DNA of 6,415 nt from Alphaproteobacteria bacterium UBA5343. Lineage in GTDB: Bacteria; Pseudomonadota; Alphaproteobacteria; RF32; UBA5343. The notes under the pieces are model-generated. The model was not told the DNA's origin, did no database searches, and saw nothing but the letters and a program-made list of their open reading frames with translations. Within the stretch, counting starts at the first letter, position 1; each line of letters begins with the position of its first letter. A program made the position numbers and the translations under genes. Location: assembly GCA_002410125.1 (NCBI GenBank), contig DHQH01000113.1:62417-68831 (forward strand), given 5' to 3'. Shown here piece by piece: positions 1-4,003 of this stretch.

Positions 1-59
1 GTTTCGATAACTCCCCAACCGGTGGTTCTAAGCCCTGGATCTATACCTAAAATTATCAT
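1..59 (-). CDS. ruvC: RuvC Holliday-junction endonuclease, N-terminal fragment
   Basis: Only the first 19 complete codons lie in the window; the gene runs off the left edge. The reading is MIILGIDPGLRTTGWGVIE, the RuvC N-terminus: the first beta strand carries the first catalytic aspartate (D7 in IDPG), followed by the conserved TGWG. RuvC is a dimeric, metal-dependent resolvase that cuts Holliday junctions after branch migration by RuvAB. The ATG at 59-57 has a strong Shine-Dalgarno sequence (GGAGG, plus-strand 64-68) a few bases upstream, which fixes the start. It follows yebC on the same strand after a 48-bp gap, the usual yebC-ruvC order, so co-transcription is likely. ruvA and ruvB would be expected to the left but are not in the window. 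Identification is confident despite the short length. Confidence 0.93.
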   Translation of the reverse strand, partial: MIILGIDPGLRTTGWGVIE

Positions 60-68
60 CAAACCTCC
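60..68 (-). promoter_or_regulatory. Shine-Dalgarno of ruvC
   Basis: On the minus strand the sequence reads GGAGGTTTG directly before the ATG of ruvC. It is a near-perfect anti-16S match and supports the chosen start. Confidence 0.8.
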
Positions 69-107
69 AACAATACAAAACTCAACAACAATAATTAATT
101 CTATTAT

Positions 108-854
108 TTATCCTAATTGTTCAAGAATGTCATCAGATATATCAGCATTATGATATACCCTTTGTACATCATCATCATCTTCTAGCACATCTAAGAATGT
201 CATAAATTTTTCAGCCTTTTCTTTATCTAAGCTTACTTCATTTAACGCTTTCCAATCAAGTCTTGAAGCTGAAGGAGTTCCAAATTGTTTTTCTAGAACT
301 TCTGTAACTGTACCCAAATCATCTGGAAGAGTTTCAATTTCGTGAGTTTCTTCTTCACTAACCACATCATTAGCACCAGCTTCTAATGCAGCTTCAAACA
401 TAGCATCACCATCTGCTGTTGCAACAGGATATTCAATATAGCCGATTCGCTCAAAGTTAAATGCCACAGAATTTGTTTCGCCAAGATTTCCACCATATTT
501 ACTAAAGGTAGAGCGAACTGTTGCAGCTGTTCTGTTTTTATTATCGGTTAGAGCTTCTACAATGATTGCGATATTGTGAGGACCATAACCTTCATATCTC
601 ATTTCAAAATAATCTTCACCACCTTGAGATGGGTCACCTTTTTTAATAGCTCTATCGATATTATCTTTAGGCATATTGTCAGCTCTTGCAGCTTGAATAG
701 CAAGTCTAAGCTTAGCATTTTTTTCAGGATCAGGCATACCAGATTTTGCAGCAACAGTAATTTCTTTTGCTAATTTTGAAAAAACTTTTGCTCTTTTTCT
801 ATCTTGAGCACCTTTTCTATGCATAATGTTTTTAAACTTCGAATGGCCTGCCAT
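108..854 (-). CDS. yebC: YebC/TACO1-family translation factor
   Basis: A complete 248-residue protein, the normal family length. The N-terminus MAGHSKFKNIMHRKGAQDRK is the YebC signature, followed by KRAKVFSKLAKEITVAAKSG (about 21-39), RLAIQAARADNMPKDNIDRAIKKG (about 50-73) and the YEGYGP segment (about 87-92). The three-domain fold of YebC/TACO1 is known from structures. These proteins were long annotated as transcriptional regulators; more recent work places bacterial YebC and mitochondrial TACO1 on the ribosome, helping translation through polyproline-type stalls. The C-terminus is acidic (LEDDDDVQR, about 225-233). The start is set by AAGGAGAG 8-9 bases upstream and by the family N-terminus. 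The gene is first in a yebC-ruvC unit. Assignment to the family is very secure; the exact cellular role here is inferred. Confidence 0.96.
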   Translation of the reverse strand: MAGHSKFKNIMHRKGAQDRKRAKVFSKLAKEITVAAKSGMPDPEKNAKLRLAIQAARADNMPKDNIDRAIKKGDPSQGGEDYFEMRYEGYGPHNIAIIVEALTDNKNRTAATVRSTFSKYGGNLGETNSVAFNFERIGYIEYPVATADGDAMFEAALEAGANDVVSEEETHEIETLPDDLGTVTEVLEKQFGTPSASRLDWKALNEVSLDKEKAEKFMTFLDVLEDDDDVQRVYHNADISDDILEQLG

Positions 855-860
855 TTCTCA

Positions 861-869
861 TCTCTCCTT
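861..869 (-). promoter_or_regulatory. Shine-Dalgarno of yebC
   Basis: Minus strand AAGGAGAGA with 9 bases between GGAG and the ATG at 854. An out-of-frame ATG lies between the two; the family N-terminus (MAGHSK) shows that the downstream ATG is the real start. Confidence 0.75.
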
Positions 870-901
870 AAAATCTTAATAAATTCATTTACACTTCTTT
901 T

Positions 902-910
902 ATTATATCA
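902..910 (-). promoter_or_regulatory. candidate extended -10 promoter of yebC-ruvC
   Basis: The minus strand reads TGATATAAT, a perfect TATAAT with the TGn extension. No good -35 hexamer is found 16-18 bases upstream, which is tolerated for extended -10 promoters. A start site near 895 would give a leader of about 40 nt. Two copies of GTTGAAAAA, 19 bp apart, lie just upstream (plus-strand 918-926 and 937-945). Prediction from sequence only. Confidence 0.45.
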
Positions 911-956
911 ATAAAACTTTTTCAACAGTTTTTTATTTTTTCAACTTAAATCCTTG

Positions 957-970
957 TTTGTTTAAACAAA
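957..970. repeat. 14-bp perfect palindrome between divergent genes
   Basis: TTTGTTTAAACAAA is its own reverse complement. It lies between the candidate promoters of yebC (minus) and the 124-codon gene (plus). It could be an operator, but in such AT-rich DNA a chance palindrome is also possible. Confidence 0.3.
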
Positions 971-1035
971 ACTAATAGAATGAAAATTGCATAACTTATT
1001 ATGACATTTACAGATTAACTTTTATTACCTTAGAG

Positions 1036-1041
1036 TATAAT
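1036..1041 (+). promoter_or_regulatory. candidate -10 box for the 124-codon gene
   Basis: A perfect TATAAT lies 53 bases before the ATG at 1095. The -35 region is weak: only ATTAAC/TTAACT-like sequence about 15-17 bases upstream. A start near 1048 would give a leader of about 47 nt without a Shine-Dalgarno sequence. Confidence 0.35.
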
Positions 1042-1094
1042 TTTTCACGACATATATATAATTTCTTTTTTATTAACCCATAAAATCAACGATT

Positions 1095-1469
1095 ATGGCT
1101 AAAATTAATTATTTACCAGGTGTTAAACCCGGTATAACAATCAATGTTGCAACGGAAGAAGGATTCACTTCTTTATCAGCTTTAGAAGAAAGGCTTACTT
1201 GGGAAAATGAAGAAAGTCAGTTTTTACTAGAGAAAATGAAGAAAGAAAACATGTTCCTGCGAGAAAGAGTTGAAAGTTTGTTTGAAAAACTACAAGACCT
1301 TTCTTGCCAAAAACTTATTCTAGAAGCTGCTGGTCTTTACGACCAAGAGTTAATAGATGAATACGAAATCACCCTGATTGCCTTAACAGGTCTCTTCAAT
1401 GCTCAAGGTGTCGCCCTTGAGACCTTTGAAGAAATGGAGATATTCATGACAGGAGAACTCGTAGCTTAA
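1095..1469 (+). CDS. hypothetical protein, 124 aa, coiled-coil
   Basis: I do not recognise this protein. It starts MAKINYLPGVKPG, has a short region containing Thr-Ile-Asn-Val, then a charged heptad-like stretch (about residues 28-70, including EERLTWENEESQFLLEKMKK and KENMFLRERVESLFEKLQDL) that should form a coiled coil. The acidic C-terminus mixes Leu with Glu. No signal peptide or membrane segment is visible, so it is probably cytoplasmic. The ATG has no Shine-Dalgarno sequence (the upstream bases read cccataaaatcaacgatt), unlike most neighbours. It is followed 35 bases later by a strong terminator and preceded by a TATAAT, so it looks like a single-gene unit. It lies on the opposite strand to yebC and ymdB, between genes that are usually adjacent. 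Coding status is supported by length, the coiled-coil pattern and the terminator, but not by homology. Confidence 0.75.
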   Translation: MAKINYLPGVKPGITINVATEEGFTSLSALEERLTWENEESQFLLEKMKKENMFLRERVESLFEKLQDLSCQKLILEAAGLYDQELIDEYEITLIALTGLFNAQGVALETFEEMEIFMTGELVA

Positions 1470-1504
1470 GACAAAAAGAAGTTTAACCATTTAAAAATAA
1501 AAAG

Positions 1505-1538
1505 AAAAACTCTACCAAGATTTGGTAGAGTTTTTTTT
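1505..1538 (+). terminator. intrinsic terminator after the 124-codon gene, probably bidirectional
   Basis: A 14-bp perfect stem (arm 1505-1518 AAAAACTCTACCAA, arm 1522-1535) closes a 3-base loop GAT and runs into a T tract to 1538. On the minus strand the same hairpin is preceded by eight A and followed by TTTTTCTTTTTATTTTT, so it could also stop leftward transcripts. Confidence 0.92.
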
Positions 1539-1575
1539 ATGTATGAAATTTTATACAAAATTGCTAAAAAACTTA

Positions 1576-1605
1576 TTGACTTTATAAATTAAATACCCCT
1601 AAATT
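1576..1605 (+). promoter_or_regulatory. weak candidate promoter for the 58-codon gene
   Basis: TTGACT (1576-1581) and TAAATT (1600-1605) are separated by 18 bases. The -35 is good (5 of 6), the -10 only 4 of 6. If used, the 12-bp tandem repeat would lie in a leader of about 130 nt. Other AT-rich -10-like sequences (for example CATAAT at 1711-1716) are alternatives. Confidence 0.25.
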
Positions 1606-1643
1606 AATCCCATCGCATTATATTATGCCAGATATTAAATATA

Positions 1644-1691
1644 GTATTAGATAGAGTATTAGATAGAGTATTAAGTAGAATATTGTAGAAC
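1644..1691. repeat. 12-bp tandem repeat, about 3-4 copies
   Basis: Two perfect units GTATTAGATAGA (1644-1655, 1656-1667), then GTATTAAGTAGA (1668-1679) and a degenerate unit ATATTGTAGAAC (1680-1691). It lies 50-100 bases before the 58-codon gene. The length of 12 would keep a reading frame, but no coding frame is evident here. Confidence 0.8.
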
Positions 1692-1741
1692 TAAATATAG
1701 AGTTAAATTTCATAATATTAACCTTTTTAAAACTTATCAAA

Positions 1742-1918
1742 ATGACAACTCAAAAAAGTGAAACAAAAGAAGTAAAAACTTTCGGACCTGAGCTTCCAAC
1801 TCACATGAAAAATCCCGAAGAATTAACCGCAGCTGAGAAACTGGCAATACACACCGACTTTTCAACCTGCGACACCCAAGGAGATGCAAGATTTTTAGGC
1901 ATTCACGGTGTAAATTAA
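1742..1918 (+). CDS. hypothetical small protein, 58 aa
   Basis: An ATG-started open frame encoding 58 residues. It begins MTTQKSETKEVKTFGPELPT, continues with NPEELTAAEKLAIHTDF (about 24-40) and ends STCDTQGDARFLGIHGVN. It is hydrophilic, with no signal peptide or membrane segment; I do not recognise a family. Support for a real gene is positional: the stop is followed 21 bases later by a good terminator on the same strand, and codon choice and residue composition look protein-like. There is no Shine-Dalgarno sequence (upstream bases read aacctttttaaaacttatcaaa), as for the 124-codon gene on the same strand. It may be a member of the same inserted block. An alternative is an mRNA-like small RNA with a fortuitous frame. 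Confidence 0.6.
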   Translation: MTTQKSETKEVKTFGPELPTHMKNPEELTAAEKLAIHTDFSTCDTQGDARFLGIHGVN

Positions 1919-1939
1919 GAAAAATTTAGTTACTAACCT

Positions 1940-1967
1940 GCCTTCCAATTTTTGGGAGGCTTTTTTT
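1940..1967 (+). terminator. intrinsic terminator after the 58-codon gene
   Basis: The stem GCCTTCCAA (1940-1948) pairs with TTGGGAGGC (1952-1960), 9 bp with one G-U pair, and has a 3-base loop and seven T (1961-1967). It is orientation-specific: the minus strand lacks a T tract after the hairpin. Confidence 0.88.
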
Positions 1968-1985
1968 ATTTAAAATAAAAATCTA

Positions 1986-2111
1986 TCAAAATTTCACCTC
2001 TAACTCCCAATAAGTTGGGTCTGAAGGATTTTGTGCAAATAGAAGTGATTTAAGAAAAGTAAAATCACGATTAGTGGTGCAAAAGACGAAGATTAAGGGG
2101 ATTACAATAAA
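1986..2111 (-). other. 41-codon open stretch downstream of ymdB, no start codon; repeat copy B
   Basis: After the ymdB stop, the minus strand stays open in another frame from a TAG at plus 2112-2114 to a TGA at plus 1986-1988. It reads protein-like, including IFVFCTTNRD and FAQNPSDPTYWELEVKF. It has no ATG, GTG or TTG at a sensible place and no Shine-Dalgarno sequence, so it is not called a gene. It shares three sequence blocks with the spacer upstream of ymdB (2953-3080). It may be a gene remnant or a copy of a dispersed repeat that happens to be open. Confidence 0.4.
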
Positions 2112-2902
2112 CTACCACCCAACTTCACCTGCCTCATCCCCACAGCTTTCCCACTATCATCATCCAACTCAAAGATAACTCCACAAAGAGTTCCCTCTCC
2201 TGTGGCTGGTTTATATCTATCCTTATTTATACAATTCACAAATCTAGAAATTGGCTCTTGTTTATCATTCCCAATCACTGAATTATAATCCCCACACATC
2301 CCCACATCTGTGATATAGGCTGTACCTTTATCAAAAATCTGTAAATCCGCTGTTGGAATATGGGTGTGAGATCCAGCAACAATTGAAGCATAACCATCAC
2401 AAAATTGCCCAAAAGCCATTTTTTCAGAGGTTAGCTCCGCATGGATATCAACAAATATATAATCAATATTTTTACCAAAATTATATTGAGTAAAAAGTTT
2501 AGCAGCTTTTCTAAACGGACAATCTACAGTCACATCCATACATTTCCTACCTAAAAATTGAGCAACTAAAATTTTCTTACCATTAGGAAGTTCACAAATA
2601 TGATAACCTTTACCAGCTAATTCTTCTGGAAAATTATATGGACGGATGATTCTTTTTTCTTCATTTAAATAACCCATAAGATTTTTCTGACGAAAAGCAT
2701 GATTACCTGTAACAATCATATCAATTCCAATATCAAAAAATTGCTTACAAATATCTGGATTAACTCCAAAACCATGAGCTGCATTTTCTGCATTTACAAT
2801 AATGAAATCAAGATTTTCTTCTTTTTTAAGTTTTGGGATATATTTTAGAACTGCATCTCTACCAGATCTGCCGACGACATCACCACAATAAAGTAATTTC
2901 AC
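2102..2902 (-). CDS. ymdB: YmdB-like metallophosphoesterase (TIGR00282 family)
   Basis: A complete 266-residue protein. Members of this family are dimetal phosphodiesterases; the Bacillus YmdB hydrolyses 2',3'-cyclic nucleotides and affects RNA levels. Metal-site motifs are in order: GDVVGRSGR (D8), NAENAAHGFG (E39, N40), GNH (N67, H68), DIHAELTSEK (H154) and AGSHTHIPTAD (H179, H181), then ITDVGMCGDYNSVIG. Odd points: the usual GNHxxD is GNHAFR here, with R71 in place of Asp, and the usual GRxFxPPLDDPF region reads GRKCMDVTVDCPF. The start is GTG at 2902, fixed by the N-terminal strand (MKLLYCGDVVG); its Shine-Dalgarno sequence is weak. In alphaproteobacteria this gene commonly lies downstream of zapA, 6S RNA and a folate cyclo-ligase gene and upstream of yebC; here the cyclo-ligase is missing and two plus-strand genes separate it from yebC. 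The family assignment is firm; the substrate is not known. Confidence 0.92.
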   Translation of the reverse strand: MKLLYCGDVVGRSGRDAVLKYIPKLKKEENLDFIIVNAENAAHGFGVNPDICKQFFDIGIDMIVTGNHAFRQKNLMGYLNEEKRIIRPYNFPEELAGKGYHICELPNGKKILVAQFLGRKCMDVTVDCPFRKAAKLFTQYNFGKNIDYIFVDIHAELTSEKMAFGQFCDGYASIVAGSHTHIPTADLQIFDKGTAYITDVGMCGDYNSVIGNDKQEPISRFVNCINKDRYKPATGEGTLCGVIFELDDDSGKAVGMRQVKLGGSLL

Positions 2903-2941
2903 TTTTCAATTCACTTTCAAACTCATAACGATGAGTATTAA

Positions 2942-2969
2942 ATTATACCTTCGAAGAATTTTGTGCGAA
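2942..2969 (-). promoter_or_regulatory. candidate promoter of ymdB
   Basis: On the minus strand, TTCGCA (plus 2964-2969) and a perfect TATAAT (plus 2942-2947) are separated by 16 bases. A start near 2935 would give a leader of about 33 nt. The -35 and spacer fall inside one of the repeat blocks shared with the region downstream of ymdB. Confidence 0.4.
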
Positions 2970-3080
2970 GGTGCATTAGCTTCAAGGAAATTAGAAATCC
3001 TAGTACAAATAGTACTTGGGTCTTCTCATTTACCGATGAAGATGATGTGATTTCGTGCAAAAGACGAAGAAGGAGGCCAT
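2953..3080 (-). repeat. copy A of a diverged dispersed repeat (partner at about 2015-2092)
   Basis: This spacer between the 6S RNA candidate and ymdB shares three blocks with the region downstream of ymdB. GTGCAAAAGACGAAGA is identical (3055-3070 and 2077-2092). GAAGRATTTTGTGC matches at 13 of 14 bases (2953-2966 and 2023-2036). TTGGGTCT is identical (3016-3023 and 2015-2022). Block order differs between the copies. A hairpin, AGTAC/GTACT with a 5-base loop, lies at about 3002-3016. On the minus strand an ATG at 3080 opens a 16-codon frame (MASFFVFCTKSHHLHR) that shares FVFCT with the open stretch at copy B. Confidence 0.5.
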
Positions 3081-3088
3081 CTTGGCCG
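3067..3088 (-). terminator. short hairpin after 6S RNA, possible terminator
   Basis: On the minus strand, GGCCA-AGA-TGGCC forms a 5-bp GC-rich stem, followed by a pyrimidine-rich run (TCCTTCTTCGTCTTTT) rather than a clean T tract. It may end the 6S RNA transcript, or mark its processed 3' side. Confidence 0.35.
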
Positions 3089-3089
3089 T

Positions 3090-3228
3090 TAACTTATAAT
3101 TTCTCGCAGACCCTAACTAACTAGGTGGGCACCATATAACAAAACCACGATTCTGTCAGGGACAGTTCCCTTTGCGATATTCATCGGTCCGGCGGAATAT
3201 TTGTAGTCTCACGCACCAGACAGCACTC
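3090..3228 (-). ncRNA. ssrS: 6S RNA (SsrS) candidate downstream of zapA
   Basis: 6S RNA binds the sigma70 RNA polymerase holoenzyme and dampens transcription in stationary phase. The locus begins at the zapA stop, the classic 6S position in proteobacteria. It is clearly richer in G+C than its surroundings and has no open frame of note. The minus-strand sequence contains segments that resemble alphaproteobacterial 6S RNAs: TGCTGTCTGGTGCGTGAGAC near the 5' end, GGGAACTGTCCCTGACAG in the middle (local GGGA/TCCC or CTGTC/GACAG pairings), and ATGGTGCCCACCTAGTTAGG towards the 3' end. An ATATTC/GAATAT pairing is also possible in the 5' half. The closing stem was not resolved by eye, so both ends are approximate. 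The identification rests on position plus remembered sequence resemblance. Confidence 0.72.
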
Positions 3229-3561
3229 CTACATTTTTTTAATCACACTTGCAATACCCTTCATTGCATTTGATACTTCTGATAATTCTTTACTCAAACT
3301 TTCATCAATAACGGATAAATCCATTTTTTGCTCAACAGGAACTTCAACTACACCTTTAGAGTTTTTAACTTCGCTTAACTCATCTGCTAAGATTAGAGAT
3401 GTCATCACTAATGATAAAGATTCGCCAATATGCACAGAATTTCCAAGAGAACTGGCTTTAGAGCTAATTAACTTGCCTAGCTCCATAATTCTACCTTCTT
3501 GCCCATCTTTACAAGCAATTTCATAATTTCTTGAATTAATTGTTATTGTTACTGTTGCCAT
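3229..3561 (-). CDS. zapA: cell division protein ZapA
   Basis: A 110-residue ZapA, which binds and cross-links FtsZ filaments at the division site. The N-terminal domain reads MATVTITINSRNYEIACKDG (family pattern: beta strand, N-G/S-R-x-Y, C-x-D-G), followed by EGRIMELGKLISSKASSL and ESLSLVMTSLILADELSEVK (about 48-67), the conserved helix leading to the C-terminal coiled coil (about 80-110). The length is normal. The start at 3561 is fixed by the family N-terminus; it lies inside the upstream gene, and no strong Shine-Dalgarno sequence is present, so translation is probably coupled to that gene. The 6S RNA candidate follows immediately, as in many proteobacteria. Confidence 0.9.
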   Translation of the reverse strand: MATVTITINSRNYEIACKDGQEGRIMELGKLISSKASSLGNSVHIGESLSLVMTSLILADELSEVKNSKGVVEVPVEQKMDLSVIDESLSKELSEVSNAMKGIASVIKKM

Positions 3562-3793
3562 TTTCTACTACAATCTCATTTAACTTGTTAATCATTTTAT
3601 CAATTCCTGCCATCATATCTTTGCTAGCAGTGTCAAGTGTATCACATTTTTTTCTTAATTGTTTTTTTTCATCTTCTGCAATTTCTATATTTGCTGTAAT
3701 TTCATTTTTTTTAGATACAGCAAGATTAGACATAGCCTCTACTACATCTTTTAATTCCTTGATTGCTAAGCTGGTCTTAGGCAGTTCTTTCAT
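3536..3793 (-). CDS. short coiled-coil protein upstream of zapA (DUF4164-like)
   Basis: An 85-residue protein, mostly helical and charged: an N-terminal segment MKELPKTSLAIKELKDVVEA, then long heptad-like helix to about residue 77. Small coiled-coil proteins of this kind (DUF4164-like) are regularly found directly before zapA in alphaproteobacteria; a division-related role is only inferred from that linkage. The ATG at 3793 has the Shine-Dalgarno sequence AGAGAGG about 8-10 bases upstream. The last 26 bp overlap zapA in another frame, and the terminal GNSNNNN is simply the out-of-frame reading of the start of zapA. The gene is first in the zapA unit. Confidence 0.8.
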   Translation of the reverse strand: MKELPKTSLAIKELKDVVEAMSNLAVSKKNEITANIEIAEDEKKQLRKKCDTLDTASKDMMAGIDKMINKLNEIVVENGNSNNNN

Positions 3794-3854
3794 AAAAAAA
3801 CACCTCTCTTTTAAACTCTTAAAATATATAAATAAAATTCGTTAGTTTTACAAA

Positions 3855-3882
3855 GTTATAAAGTATTTTTTAAAAATCGCAA
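3855..3882 (-). promoter_or_regulatory. candidate promoter of the DUF4164-like/zapA unit
   Basis: On the minus strand, TTGCGA (plus 3877-3882), a 16-base spacer and TATAAC (plus 3855-3860) form a reasonable sigma70-type promoter. The start would lie near 3848, giving a leader of about 55 nt. Confidence 0.5.
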
Positions 3883-3923
3883 GGATGTTTTTTAGTTTTT
3901 AAATAAAATTTTCAAAAATGACA

Positions 3924-3952
3924 TTGTTTTTTCTTGATTTAATCAAGATAAA
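3924..3952 (+). promoter_or_regulatory. candidate promoter of efp-suhB with a palindrome in the spacer
   Basis: TTGTTT (3924-3929), 17 bases, GATAAA (3947-3952; 4 of 6). The spacer holds CTTGATT-T-AATCAAG (3933-3947), 7-bp arms around one base. Such placement suits a repressor operator, though chance in AT-rich DNA cannot be excluded. Confidence 0.35.
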
Positions 3953-3991
3953 CTGTTAGAAGCTGTCTTAAATATAAAGTTATAAAACATT

Positions 3992-3997
3992 GTGGAG
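3992..3997 (+). promoter_or_regulatory. Shine-Dalgarno of efp
   Basis: GTGGAG, with 6 bases to the ATG at 4004 and only 3 to the ATG at 4001. It decides for 4004 and argues against reading the in-frame GTG as a start. Confidence 0.65.
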
Positions 3998-4003
3998 ATA
4001 ATG

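Noticed and set aside
576..773. Plus-strand open frame of 65 codons
   Set aside because: It lies opposite yebC, is rich in Phe/Ile/Ser as expected from an antisense reading, and has no ribosome site.
1644..1691. CRISPR-like array
   Set aside because: Units are directly adjacent 12-mers with no spacers and there are no cas genes.
2953..3080. Remnant of a folate cyclo-ligase gene
   Set aside because: None of the minus-strand frames shows the family motifs, and stops are frequent.
3540..3845. Plus-strand open frame of 101 codons
   Set aside because: It is the complement of the DUF4164-like gene; its Leu/Ile/Ser/Phe content mirrors the Lys/Asn/Glu codons on the real strand.
3992..4003. GTG start for efp adding four residues
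   Set aside because: The GTG is part of the Shine-Dalgarno sequence, and the family begins at MKI (4004).
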